64,000 nt of DNA, from positions 1 to 64,000 of the forward strand of contig JBEBXH010000004.1 in the NCBI GenBank assembly GCA_040391785.1, read 5' to 3'. The notes under the pieces are model-generated. The model saw only the letters and a list, made by a program, of their open reading frames with translations, was not told the origin of the DNA and searched no databases. How positions within the stretch are numbered: the first letter of the stretch is position 1; each line of letters begins with the position of its first letter. This document shows, in pieces, positions 8,251 through 17,722 of this stretch. Position numbers and translations under genes: made by a program. Origin of the DNA: UBA5239 sp040391785. Its GTDB lineage: Bacteria; Verrucomicrobiota; Lentisphaeria; Victivallales; Victivallaceae.

Positions 8251-10905
8251 TTATTTATGAACAACTTTGAAGGTTTTGATTTCGAATGGGCGGAATTTGA
8301 TTTTTTCGGCGGAAATTTTGACCGGATTTTCTCCATCCATGGCGGTTTCGAAAAGCTCGAATTTGCCGAGGTCGGACTTCAGGTTGATGAGGGCGGAGCT
8401 GCCGAGCGTTTCGTAGAGGCGGACGAGCCAGCCGTCGCCGCTGCGGTGCAGGGTGGAGAGCGCGACCTGTTTGGCGTTCCAGTGCAGCCAGGATTGTGTG
8501 GGGGCGGCCTTGCCTTTTTCCTTGAACACTACCCGGGGCGGGTGGTTCAGCAACCGACCGAGCTCAAATGCTTTATGCTGTTCGCCGGCGCGATGCGGGC
8601 GGAACGCGAATTCGTAAACCTGTGTGCCATTGTCGTAACTGCCAGCTTGCGGGACCATGCCGCCGTCGGCGCGCAGCGTGCCGCTGCGCAGCAGGCTGAC
8701 CAGAATATTCTCGCCCACCAGTTGATGCCCCGGTGTGCCGGTGTTCGCCACCGCCAGGCCGCCCCGGTGATCGGAGTAATCGACCCAGTTCAGCGCCGGC
8801 CAGTCGCCCTTGGCGGTCTGGTAGTCGTTGGGATTCAGTTTCTGCATATTTTCTTCGTATTCATACGGTACCTCGAAATACGGACGCCGCTCGAGCGCAC
8901 CGAAGGGAACTTCATACAACGCTGTCGTCTTCTTCTCTTTCAGTTCTATGGGGAAGCGGATGGAGATTTTGGTATTGCAGCCCTGCCAGTTCAGTGTCAG
9001 TTTCATTTTGAAATAATCGAGGTGCTGCGGAAAGATATATTCCTGCTCAAATGACAGTTCGCCGAATCCCGGCCAGTAAGCGCCGAGGTTGCCTGCAGCG
9101 TCCGGTTTGCCCGGTTTGACCTTGCCGCGCAGCACGGCTTTGATGAATACCGGACCGCTTTCGACTTGCACAACTTCGATTTCCTGATGCTCGATTCCGA
9201 GGTTTCCGCCCTGGAGTGTCTCCGCCCACATCGAACCATAGTCGGGGCGGAAGAGGATTTCGCCGAAATTCTGTTTGCCGAGTACCTGGCAATCGTTTTC
9301 GCGGGAACGGATAACCGGCAGTCCATCGCTGAAGTCGGCTTCAAAATGGTCGGTTTTGAATTTCGGACCGATTGTTTTGACCGTATTTTTAACCTTGGCG
9401 GGTTCGAAAGAGCGAATGCCGCACGGAGGAAGTTCCGCGGTCCAGAACCAGTTGCCGCCGTCCTGCTGGGCGTCGCACCCGGCGGGGGGCAGGGGGCCGC
9501 TGATCAATTGCGGACTGTGGCAATGGTTGGGATTGAAAACCGTGAGGCCCGCGCCGCTGATTCTGGCCATGTTATCGGCGATGATTTTTTCGCTGCCGGC
9601 GATGACGGTATGGAGTTTGGCGAGGATCCCTTCGGCGGCGGCGTCGGTGACGCAGCCACAGGCGGCATCGTGGAACTGGGCCAGGAACAACTCCTGCCAT
9701 AACGGCGCGAAATCGCTAGCGGAATTGCTGATCGCATCCAGCATTTCGGCGTCCATGATCAGGTTTTCGGCGCGGCGGATCAACTGCTTGTTTTGAATCC
9801 GGGTGGTGTAGCAGCCGGTAAAGGTCGGGTTGAATTCGCCGTTGATTACCGGCAGCTCGGCCGGATTGAGCTTGCGGGCGAAATCATCGAGACGTCCGAA
9901 TTCGACCAGTTTGCCGCCCTGGCGGTTGGCCGCTTCCAGAATCCAGAAGAGATCCTCTTCGATGAATTCCTCTTCGGTTAAATATAACGCCATCACGTTG
10001 CCGTTCAAGAGTTTCAGGTTAGTGATCGACTGGGCCAGGCGCACGGATTCGGGCATGGTCGTCGGCACATTAAAGTCATAGCCGAAGTGTCCGGCAAAGC
10101 CTTCGGGCGGTACCACCGGCAGTGCGGTACCATCGAGACCGCGCCAGTTAAAAGGTTTGTAATTCGGCAGCGTGTCGGGGAATTTCGGCAAGCGTCCGGG
10201 CAGCAGCCATTTGAAACCGCATTTGCTCAGGACTTGCGGCAGTTGGGCGCACATGCCGAAGGCGTCGCACATGCTGGCCGTTTCGATTTCCGTATTGAAC
10301 ACGTCGCGGTAATATTTCTTGCCGGCCAACAAGTTGCGGACCAGCGATTCGCCGCCGCACAAATTGAGGTCGGGAATGCTCAGGCAGCCGCCGAGTTCGA
10401 GCTGCCCGGCCGTGACTGCTGCGCGCAGGGGCTCCAGATGCTCGGGATGCTTGTCGATATAGCGCCTCAGCACCTCGGACTGGTCGATAAAAAAGCGGAA
10501 AGCCGGGTATTCAGCAAAATAACGCAGGAGCAGTTGGAGTTGTCTTTCGCGGATCGCGTCGTATTCCTCATAAGTGTGCCGCCAGACCAGGTCCGCATGA
10601 TGATAACAGCTCAGGAAAACTTGTCCTTCGGCGGGATTGGCTTCCGGTTTGTCGGCAACCGGCACGGCGGCGGGCGCGGGAATGCCCTTGACATAAAAAC
10701 CGGAGGCGCCGCGGCACTCGACCATGCCCTCCTGAACCAGTTCATGCAGTGCGGTCTGGATGACCGACAAACTGACGTCGAAGTGATTCGACATATCGCG
10801 TACGGTGGCCAACCGGGTTCCCGGCGGCAATGTGCCACGGTTGATGCTGGCGATGATTTCGTCGATAACCTGTTGACGTTTCGGCGGTGAAGTGGTCAGT
10901 GCCAT
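8251..10905 (-). CDS. GntR-type DNA-binding domain fused to GH38 alpha-mannosidase
   Basis: This is an 884-aa cytoplasmic protein with no signal peptide. Residues about 8-73 form a GntR winged helix (GTRLATVRDMSNHF then ALHELVQEGMVE). After a short linker the rest is GH38-like: HADLVW with the zinc ligands His103 and Asp105, CDAFGMCAQLPQ with the expected nucleophile Asp214, and QFHDAACGC with zinc-ligand His412. A long beta-rich C-terminus matches mannosidase C-terminal domains. The metal and nucleophile positions all look intact, so catalysis is plausible. It heads a transcript with a pseudopilin and a DUF4838 protein, the slot held by a stand-alone regulator in the neighbouring operons. 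Retaining hydrolysis of alpha-mannosides is inferred from the family. Confidence 0.85.
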   Translation of the reverse strand: MALTTSPPKRQQVIDEIIASINRGTLPPGTRLATVRDMSNHFDVSLSVIQTALHELVQEGMVECRGASGFYVKGIPAPAAVPVADKPEANPAEGQVFLSCYHHADLVWRHTYEEYDAIRERQLQLLLRYFAEYPAFRFFIDQSEVLRRYIDKHPEHLEPLRAAVTAGQLELGGCLSIPDLNLCGGESLVRNLLAGKKYYRDVFNTEIETASMCDAFGMCAQLPQVLSKCGFKWLLPGRLPKFPDTLPNYKPFNWRGLDGTALPVVPPEGFAGHFGYDFNVPTTMPESVRLAQSITNLKLLNGNVMALYLTEEEFIEEDLFWILEAANRQGGKLVEFGRLDDFARKLNPAELPVINGEFNPTFTGCYTTRIQNKQLIRRAENLIMDAEMLDAISNSASDFAPLWQELFLAQFHDAACGCVTDAAAEGILAKLHTVIAGSEKIIADNMARISGAGLTVFNPNHCHSPQLISGPLPPAGCDAQQDGGNWFWTAELPPCGIRSFEPAKVKNTVKTIGPKFKTDHFEADFSDGLPVIRSRENDCQVLGKQNFGEILFRPDYGSMWAETLQGGNLGIEHQEIEVVQVESGPVFIKAVLRGKVKPGKPDAAGNLGAYWPGFGELSFEQEYIFPQHLDYFKMKLTLNWQGCNTKISIRFPIELKEKKTTALYEVPFGALERRPYFEVPYEYEENMQKLNPNDYQTAKGDWPALNWVDYSDHRGGLAVANTGTPGHQLVGENILVSLLRSGTLRADGGMVPQAGSYDNGTQVYEFAFRPHRAGEQHKAFELGRLLNHPPRVVFKEKGKAAPTQSWLHWNAKQVALSTLHRSGDGWLVRLYETLGSSALINLKSDLGKFELFETAMDGENPVKISAEKIKFRPFEIKTFKVVHK

Positions 10906-10945
10906 AACTATATAAATCCTGTTCAGTTGCTGTTCTTATGGCACT

Positions 10946-10974
10946 ATTATACAGCAAAGCTTATGAAAAGTCAA
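10946..10974 (-). promoter_or_regulatory. Sigma-70 promoter for the GntR-GH38 transcript
   Basis: On the minus strand TTGACT (10974-10969) and a perfect TATAAT (10951-10946) are separated by 17 bp. The GntR-GH38 ATG is about 40 nt downstream. The remainder of 10975-11159 is AT-rich and shows no gene. Confidence 0.75.
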
Positions 10975-11159
10975 TACGTGAAAGATCAAAAAAATACAAA
11001 AAAATACAGCGGGAATATAAAGCGAGATACTTGTGATACTGATGAATCATGCGAGGCTGTCATTTGGGCTTGGAAAAGAATTTGCCTGTTACTTCAATAG
11101 AATTCCCGCGTCTTCAAGATAGATGGCAGTATTTGTTTAAATCAGTATTATTTCCCCGT

Positions 11160-12239
11160 TTATGTTTTTTCGGAAAAATCATTGCGATATGGGGGTGAAT
11201 ATGTGTGAGCATTTTCATGGGCCTGCTCAATTAGCTGCATCAACTCCAGGGTTTCATTTTCACGGACCGGCGGAGGAGCATTGTTATTCAGGTAATCCGC
11301 CAGATGCTTGTAGTATGTTTCCGCGGCATCCGGGACAGAAAGGGTGGCGATGAGCTCTTCCTGCCAGTCAAGTTGCTCCGAGGGATACATGCGGTCAGGG
11401 GCCGCCATGTCATCAAAAAGTTGCAACGGCGGCAAGTTGACGGAGCTGACATATCGCAACTTCCAGTGGTTGAAACCGGACTCGGCCGCTCCCCGGTCAC
11501 CGTAAATTCTCCAGACCGGCCCCGGCAATGCCGCCGCCTGGTTGATGTCGATATCCAACAGTATTCCGGATTCGGCAGAGAGCAGCAATTTGACCACATC
11601 GTCAGCATTCCCCAGCGAAAGAATCCGTTCGAGGCGGCAACACAACAGTTTCAGTGGTTCTCTCAAAAGGAAAAGCATTTGATCAATATAATGTGCGCCG
11701 TAGTTATTCAGCATGCCGCCACCTTTGCAGGTCATGGCTTGCCAGTCATTACGACGGACAAAGTTGCTGATAAAAAGTTTGATTTGAAAAATCCGGCCGA
11801 GCTTGCCGGACTCGATGATTTCACGCGCAGTCGCCACATCCGGATAAAAGCGGCGCGGTTGATAAACGGTCAATTTTTTCCGGTAATGCCTGGCCGCGGC
11901 AAACATTTCACGGGCTTCAGACAGATTCAGGGCCACCGGTTTGTCGCAAAACACGTGGCTCCCTTTTTCCAGTGCCATGATGGCATGCGCCATATGAAAA
12001 TGGGTAGGAGAAGCAATCACCGTCAGGTCCGGCCGCACGGCCGGCAGCATCTCCTCGATGGATGCGAATCCCGGGACCGCACCATATTTCCTGGCCGTTT
12101 CCCGGCAGCGCTCCGGGGATGGGTCCACTACTGCCGCAAGTTCAAAATCCGGGTTCGCGGCGATCCGGGGCAAATGGTCGCTCCAGGAAATCCGTCCCAA
12201 TCCGATCACTGCAGTTCTGATGGTTCTGGGCTTGATCAT
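11160..12239 (-). CDS. Gfo/Idh/MocA family oxidoreductase
   Basis: The 359-aa product has an N-terminal Rossmann fold (AVIGLGRISWSDH, glycine-rich loop near residues 12-18) and the family's catalytic-lysine segment VFCDKPVALNLSEA around residues 92-105, followed by the mixed alpha/beta substrate domain. It is cytoplasmic and NAD(P)-dependent. It is the last gene of a five-gene minus-strand operon, 3 bp after the heparinase-like gene, so it probably oxidises or epimerises a sugar released by the lyase or GH123-like enzyme. The exact sugar is unknown. Confidence 0.88.
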   Translation of the reverse strand: MIKPRTIRTAVIGLGRISWSDHLPRIAANPDFELAAVVDPSPERCRETARKYGAVPGFASIEEMLPAVRPDLTVIASPTHFHMAHAIMALEKGSHVFCDKPVALNLSEAREMFAAARHYRKKLTVYQPRRFYPDVATAREIIESGKLGRIFQIKLFISNFVRRNDWQAMTCKGGGMLNNYGAHYIDQMLFLLREPLKLLCCRLERILSLGNADDVVKLLLSAESGILLDIDINQAAALPGPVWRIYGDRGAAESGFNHWKLRYVSSVNLPPLQLFDDMAAPDRMYPSEQLDWQEELIATLSVPDAAETYYKHLADYLNNNAPPPVRENETLELMQLIEQAHENAHTYSPPYRNDFSEKT

Positions 12240-12242
12240 ATT

Positions 12243-14564
12243 CTATTTCACCAGCTCGATTTTTTCGGCGGAATATTCAAGAAGATATATATTGCCGCCG
12301 ATTGAAATTTTCAATTGATTATTATTGTTGTATTCGATTGCGATTGACGGAATTTCATGATCTTTTGCGGGGTAAATCAAAGTCGTAAACAGTACTTTGC
12401 CGGTCGCCTTTTTGAACTGCTGAAACCGAAAGGCAGTGCGGGCCGTGAAATGTCCGTATGTCGCGGTTCGGCCCTCTTCCTGGATGGGCTGCTGATCCGG
12501 CAGGCACTTCAGTATAACGTCATTTTCATTGACTCCGGGCGCGAATTGCCAGTGAATTGCAACTTCTCCTTCGGCTTCCCCCGACGCTTCGTCGAGAATC
12601 ACGAAAAACCGGTTGTCGATAAAAGCAATACTGCGGCGGTGGCACATCCCGGAATAACTTTGATTTTCGCTGATCAAACCGCTGAAACCGGGCTTGTGGC
12701 AATGGAAAATATGCCTGGGCCTGAATTCCGAGTTTCTGTTGTCGAGCGTCATGGTCTGGTGAGCGCTGGTCTGCAAGTACCATGCGCGCCCTTCGGCCCA
12801 TGAATAGGTATAGTTGCCGCTGTCGGACAGCAGTAATTTGCCGAATGCGGCGATTTCCACCGTTCCATTGTCATAATGTGTGTGCCACCCGCCATCCGGT
12901 CCGCATTTGGTGATCAGCCAGACCGCGTCTTCGGCCCAGCTGTTCCGCATTGAGCAATACCCGCTGTTTTCCAGATAATTAAATAATGGCGGTTCTTCCC
13001 CGGCTGAACCATTTGAACTGAAATAGCGCAGATATTTATTGGCGGGAAAGCGGCACGAACCATCAATCGACAACTGAGCCAATGAAAAAGGGTCACTGTC
13101 TCCGATACCCGGAGTTTGCCGGTCCGGCTTCATCAACAACAACGGAGCCAGATACATCTGTTCAAACCTGTTTCCCGGAATACAGTATTCCTGCAGATCA
13201 ATCCGGTTATTCAATTCGGCCAACTCACTGCCGGCGCCCAATGATGCAATCATTCCTGCGTGATAACCGAAATCGAGCTCATAATGCATTCCGTCCGGCA
13301 AAACCTGTTTTTCGAATTCAACTTTCAGATACGACAAAGCCTGTTTCGCCCATTCATTCGCGATTTTAAATTCCCGGAAATAAATCGCCGTAAAGGCCAA
13401 CCCCTCGGCTTCCATCAAGCCGTGATTGCGGGGAGAGCGCGAGAAGTTTGCCAGATAATCCCCCTGAATCAACATGAAATACAAATGCTCGACCAGAAGT
13501 TCCGGCGTGCAATGTTTGCTGTGAATAAAAGTATCGAATCCATAACACAATAAACGAGCCCGGATACCTGCTGAAAGCTGCTGCCAGATCGGCGGGGTGT
13601 GCGGTGAATAATTTTTTTCGGCGGTATCAAAAAAACGATGCACCAGGCGCCAATAAGCCTCGGCGTAACATTCGTCCCCGGATTCGCGATAAGCGTTTAC
13701 CAGAGGCTGGACGAACCATAAACGCGTCAGGTGGGTGCTCCAGCACAGGTCCCGCGCGGGGTGCCGGTTTTCCAGCCAATCGATTTCCGGCCCGAATTGT
13801 TCCGGTGGATAGGTCGAGAAAACCAGTAATTTATTACCGGTAGCCCTATCTGCCCATTCCCGGTCGGAACCGAAACGATTCTTTTTCAACGGTACTAAAT
13901 GAACTTTTGGACGTTTCCGGTAATAATGGAATAAATCATCAATGTCATGCTGCAGCAATTGCCGGATAAAAGACTCTTTTTCCCGCAAATCACGTTGACG
14001 CGGTTTAAGGGGCCGCCGAATATCCGGCGGACTGAAAACCTGCAGATTTTCGACACATAAAGTCCCCTCCTTGCTCATATCCGTCAGCACTTCCTGCGCA
14101 CAGACGGTATTCAGAATCCGGAGATGGTTTTTGCCGGGTGCGGCAAGGTCGGAAATGTCCAGAAAAAGCTCGATCCAATTGCCGTCCAGCCGCAATTCCG
14201 GATAACTGTGCTCATCGAAATGCGGGTAGCGTCCCCGGTATCCGGCGGGGTTTCCGGTATGCCGGTATTCGCCTTGATTCACCAGGCGCATTTCATGTTG
14301 ATCGGTAAAGGGACGTAAATCACGATGGTTCAACTGAATCGCCAAAACCGGAATGGGCCCCCCCTGCCAGTCGATTCTGGCCCGGAAATTCAGCAGCAGA
14401 GGTTCCGGCAGCGGTTCGGGCAAATCAAAATCCAGGTGTATCCCGTCAGCGGGGTTTGCTGGATGAATTTTGATTTCTCCATTCAGCGCCCATATCGTTT
14501 TTCCCGGAATGTCGTGCCATTCCGGGGAAGTGTTTTCTGGCCATAGATCAGCGATCACTGTCAT
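12243..14564 (-). CDS. Heparinase II/III-like polysaccharide lyase
   Basis: This protein of about 773 aa resembles heparinase II/III and oligo-alginate lyase families. An N-terminal beta-sandwich (1-190) is followed by an alpha/alpha toroid with SRSPRNHGLMEAEGLAF near residue 380 (Asn-His pair) and a C-terminal beta domain opening with GWHTHYDNGTVEI near 560, the usual metal and substrate-binding His/Asp cluster. The start at 14564 (MTVIADLW) is preferred to an in-frame ATG at 14582, because AAAAGG lies at a suitable distance upstream and the upstream stop ends 5 nt before. No signal peptide is visible, so it may act on imported oligosaccharide. The acidic polysaccharide cleaved cannot be told. 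Confidence 0.8.
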   Translation of the reverse strand: MTVIADLWPENTSPEWHDIPGKTIWALNGEIKIHPANPADGIHLDFDLPEPLPEPLLLNFRARIDWQGGPIPVLAIQLNHRDLRPFTDQHEMRLVNQGEYRHTGNPAGYRGRYPHFDEHSYPELRLDGNWIELFLDISDLAAPGKNHLRILNTVCAQEVLTDMSKEGTLCVENLQVFSPPDIRRPLKPRQRDLREKESFIRQLLQHDIDDLFHYYRKRPKVHLVPLKKNRFGSDREWADRATGNKLLVFSTYPPEQFGPEIDWLENRHPARDLCWSTHLTRLWFVQPLVNAYRESGDECYAEAYWRLVHRFFDTAEKNYSPHTPPIWQQLSAGIRARLLCYGFDTFIHSKHCTPELLVEHLYFMLIQGDYLANFSRSPRNHGLMEAEGLAFTAIYFREFKIANEWAKQALSYLKVEFEKQVLPDGMHYELDFGYHAGMIASLGAGSELAELNNRIDLQEYCIPGNRFEQMYLAPLLLMKPDRQTPGIGDSDPFSLAQLSIDGSCRFPANKYLRYFSSNGSAGEEPPLFNYLENSGYCSMRNSWAEDAVWLITKCGPDGGWHTHYDNGTVEIAAFGKLLLSDSGNYTYSWAEGRAWYLQTSAHQTMTLDNRNSEFRPRHIFHCHKPGFSGLISENQSYSGMCHRRSIAFIDNRFFVILDEASGEAEGEVAIHWQFAPGVNENDVILKCLPDQQPIQEEGRTATYGHFTARTAFRFQQFKKATGKVLFTTLIYPAKDHEIPSIAIEYNNNNQLKISIGGNIYLLEYSAEKIELVK

Positions 14565-14569
14565 ATCGT

Positions 14570-17032
14570 TTACCTTTTGCATTTCAGGATCAAGTCAATG
14601 ATCCGCTCACGGAGTTCATCCAGTTTGTTGGTCGAGGTATAGATGTCTTTTTGAAGTTCTTTGACCAATTGGTCGATCTCCGCAACCACCTTGGAATTGG
14701 CCGGTTGTTTGCCGCGCAATTCCAGCAACGTGCCCAGGTACCGCGTGTCATTGATTCCTTTGGTCCAACCTTCAAACTGAATCGTGCTGACGACTCCGGT
14801 TTTAGTCGGATAAACCATGCAATGCTGCTTGCCGAAATGTTCATTGAATTCATTCCAGGCGTCATTTTCCGCGCCCTGATACGGCCACCACCAGCTCCAG
14901 GTCATCGATCCGTCATAACCGGATGCCCACAGCATGATTCCGAAATTGCGCCGGTAGCGTTCCGGAAACTCCAGTCCGCCCTGCGGGAAATTGTAGACAT
15001 GGATTTCATTGCCATCCGCATGAATCTGATTGACCAGTTCCCGGGATTTCGGCGGTCCGGATATATTGATATGGTTGAAGCTTTTGCCGGCCCATTCATA
15101 CCAGCCCAGATGCGCCGCGCCCCAGGTCTTGCCACCCAGACGGTGGATGATTTCCGCGATTTCCACGCTCTTTTTCAGGCGTTCCCCCTTGGCCTCGTCC
15201 GGCAGGTAAAAATAGACATCCTTGACGCCTTCAATCTCTTTGAGTTTCAACCCCTTTTCCACCATCGGGGCAATCGCTTCGCGCGGCATGTCGCTGAGGA
15301 AAATAAAATCACCGTCTCCCTGCAGATAAATACGTTCGACCGATAGTCCGCCTTTTTTCATCATGTCGACGACTCGCGGTAAATGCTCGGCTTTTTCATA
15401 CAGCCCGACGGTATCCACTTCATGTTCGACCAGGCTCCGGATTTCCGCCATTGCCACGGCCTCGTCTTTGGCACCCCATTGGGTCATGGCATAAATCCGG
15501 TTGGCAATCGGTGATTTGGCTAATTTGATATCGAGAACTTCCACTGATACCGGCAGCTCCGCGATAACGGTTCCGTTCTGCATGGTTCTGATCGTCGTGC
15601 GATAGGTGCCGGGAGCCGTTCCAGCCGGGAATTTGATCCGGGTCCAGAATTGTTGCAGGAATCCGGCCGGCAAATGCCGGATCGGCAACAGCGTTTTGCT
15701 GTCATCCGGATAGCTGCGGTAGACTTTGCCATTGTGATAAACCTGCAGCAAATTGCGTTCATTCAGATAATCAACCTGAACCAGATCCGGGTTTTTGACC
15801 AGCAGTTCGGGCATCAATACGGTTTCGCTGCGTGTTACTTCCGTATAGCCTTTGCCTTGATACCAGCATTTGAGATAATAATGATCAATCACGGCACCAA
15901 CCGCTTGCCCGGCGGCATTTTTAAAGGGCGGAACCTCAAAAGTCACATTAGTCAGGTTTTTGCCCGGCCATATGGCGGCACTGAAACTCTCGGCTTCCCC
16001 CGGGCTTACCCGCAACTGTATCGCCTGGCGGTCAATCAATTTTTTCTCAGGTAAATTAAAGTTATTCAGCAATGTAGAATCATCCCAGCAAGGCATGGCG
16101 AACAGCAAAATACCGCTTTTCTTGAACTGCGGCAAAGCAGCCAATGCCTTGAACCGGGCGCTTTTTGCGGCATTGACAATCTGCGTCAGAGCTTCCTGCT
16201 GAAAAAGGCGTCTTTCTTCATAATCGGCGGCCGACAACGAGGCGTTTACTTTTTTCCAATTTTCAAATTGTCCGGCAATCTGATCGGCGGCACCGGTCTG
16301 CTTGAACAGGCGCAATTCGGCTATATGACCGGTCAGATCGTTCAACAACTGGCGGTATGTGACGTGGTAATCGAAGAACTGCGAAGCCGGCATATTTTCC
16401 TGATCTCCGGCCAGAATGATTTTCGCCATATTCGGCCCAAGCTGATTGAAGTGATTGGTGAAAAAATACATCGGGTAGCGTTGAACAGCGATCGGATACT
16501 TGAAGCGTACCGCAATGTTGTAATAATCGCCCACCACGGGAACCTGCGGCAGATACTCGAATGTATTCGGCATATCCAAAGCTGCTTCCAGCCAATAACC
16601 GCCCGCCGGGTTCTTTTTCGTCTTCAGCTCAACCTTGCTGTTGTAATCGGTACTGATCAACCCCTTGCTGTTGAATTTGATGGAGAAATATTCTTTCGGC
16701 GTACCGTCCAGATTTTTTACACTGTGTCCGTGAATAGCCGGCCTGAGGAAGATTTCGGCATCGGGTTCGCCGTTGTTATCCGGACAATGGATCGCCAGCA
16801 GCAAATACAATTTATTCAGGTCATAAAGGCTCTTCAACGACATGGTGATATCGCCGCGAAATGTTTTGGTATCGGTAAGAAACGGTATATTCTGCCAGGC
16901 GGGGTCCCCGGGGTCGCCATCGATTACCGGAGTATTGCGGACAACCCGGCACGGCAGGATGTCGTCGCCCCGGCCCACACAGCAGAGGCCCAGCATCAAG
17001 ATCAATAAAATTTGTACGGATTTGTTTTTCAT
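14570..17032 (-). CDS. Secreted CBM9-like plus GH123/DUF4091-like glycosidase
   Basis: The 820-aa protein has a signal peptide (MKNKSVQILLILMLGLCCVG). Residues about 30-210 form a CBM9-like domain (VVRNTPVIDGDPGDPAWQN, then a YDLNKLYLLLAI strand). The C-terminal half resembles the DUF4091/GH123 catalytic region, with YLPDEA near residue 610 offering an acidic Asp-Glu pair of the kind used in substrate-assisted catalysis on N-acetylhexosamines. LWASGYDGSMTWSWWWPY is another conserved-looking strand. Export across the inner membrane is expected. It follows the pseudopilin in the operon and precedes the lyase, consistent with depolymerising an amino-sugar-containing glycan. Confidence 0.75.
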   Translation of the reverse strand: MKNKSVQILLILMLGLCCVGRGDDILPCRVVRNTPVIDGDPGDPAWQNIPFLTDTKTFRGDITMSLKSLYDLNKLYLLLAIHCPDNNGEPDAEIFLRPAIHGHSVKNLDGTPKEYFSIKFNSKGLISTDYNSKVELKTKKNPAGGYWLEAALDMPNTFEYLPQVPVVGDYYNIAVRFKYPIAVQRYPMYFFTNHFNQLGPNMAKIILAGDQENMPASQFFDYHVTYRQLLNDLTGHIAELRLFKQTGAADQIAGQFENWKKVNASLSAADYEERRLFQQEALTQIVNAAKSARFKALAALPQFKKSGILLFAMPCWDDSTLLNNFNLPEKKLIDRQAIQLRVSPGEAESFSAAIWPGKNLTNVTFEVPPFKNAAGQAVGAVIDHYYLKCWYQGKGYTEVTRSETVLMPELLVKNPDLVQVDYLNERNLLQVYHNGKVYRSYPDDSKTLLPIRHLPAGFLQQFWTRIKFPAGTAPGTYRTTIRTMQNGTVIAELPVSVEVLDIKLAKSPIANRIYAMTQWGAKDEAVAMAEIRSLVEHEVDTVGLYEKAEHLPRVVDMMKKGGLSVERIYLQGDGDFIFLSDMPREAIAPMVEKGLKLKEIEGVKDVYFYLPDEAKGERLKKSVEIAEIIHRLGGKTWGAAHLGWYEWAGKSFNHINISGPPKSRELVNQIHADGNEIHVYNFPQGGLEFPERYRRNFGIMLWASGYDGSMTWSWWWPYQGAENDAWNEFNEHFGKQHCMVYPTKTGVVSTIQFEGWTKGINDTRYLGTLLELRGKQPANSKVVAEIDQLVKELQKDIYTSTNKLDELRERIIDLILKCKR

Positions 17033-17041
17033 ATTTACCTC

Positions 17042-17719
17042 TTAGTTGAATTTATTTAAAATCTCATCTTGCGGCCAATAAAGAGCCGGTATGGACTGGA
17101 ATGCCGCCACATGCAAATCCGCATAAAGGATATTGGCGAAGTTCTTGTGATAATTGGCCAGTATCCGAGTCGGGTAATAATTATGGCTGTACCAGTAATG
17201 CCCGGAATTTTTATAGGCGTCGCCCGGCCTGATATTTTCGCACAACAGTGCCGTAGTACTGACGTTCCGTTTGATGTCACCCATATTTTTGTCGGCCAAA
17301 AAGAGATTCAAGCCATATGAAATATGCGCTCGTCCGTTTTGATCCCACTTCCAGTACTCTTGCTCAACTTCCTTGTCTCCTGTGGCCATGGGACAGCAGA
17401 AAAGTTTCCATAAATGCACATCCAGCTTGATGGCTCCGGGCTGCCCTCTGCGGATCAGGTAGTGCGGCCAGAAATACTGATATTTGACTGTATCCTGAAA
17501 CTTCGGAAGCTGTCCGTTGTTGTCACCGGTATAGGAATCAAGCAGCAGGCCAATCTGTTTCAGGTTGCCGATGCAGGTTACGCCGTGGGCGGCTTTCCGG
17601 GCATTGGCCAGGGCCGGCAGCAGCAATGCCGCCAATATGGCTATAATCGCTATCACAACCAATAATTCTATAAGTGTAAAAATATGTTTACAACAGACAA
17701 CTTTTGAATCGCTTTCCAT
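17042..17719 (-). CDS. Pseudopilin-like protein, H-X9-DG variant
   Basis: A 225-aa product with prepilin motif HIFTLIELLVVIAIIAILAA after a 12-residue leader that includes two adjacent cysteines (VVCCKH). The C-terminal motif reads NYHKNFANILYADLHVAAF, so the usual DG is DL here, a departure from the other copies in this window. The start has AGGAGAAT just upstream. It lies 3 bp after the regulator stop and 9 bp before the CBM9/GH123-like gene, so it is firmly inside the operon. Confidence 0.83.
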   Translation of the reverse strand: MESDSKVVCCKHIFTLIELLVVIAIIAILAALLLPALANARKAAHGVTCIGNLKQIGLLLDSYTGDNNGQLPKFQDTVKYQYFWPHYLIRRGQPGAIKLDVHLWKLFCCPMATGDKEVEQEYWKWDQNGRAHISYGLNLFLADKNMGDIKRNVSTTALLCENIRPGDAYKNSGHYWYSHNYYPTRILANYHKNFANILYADLHVAAFQSIPALYWPQDEILNKFN

Positions 17720-17722
17720 TCT

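Noticed and set aside
10990..11110. Terminator formed by GCGGGAAT (11009) and ATTCCCGC (11102)
   Set aside because: The loop would be about 85 nt, too long for an intrinsic terminator.
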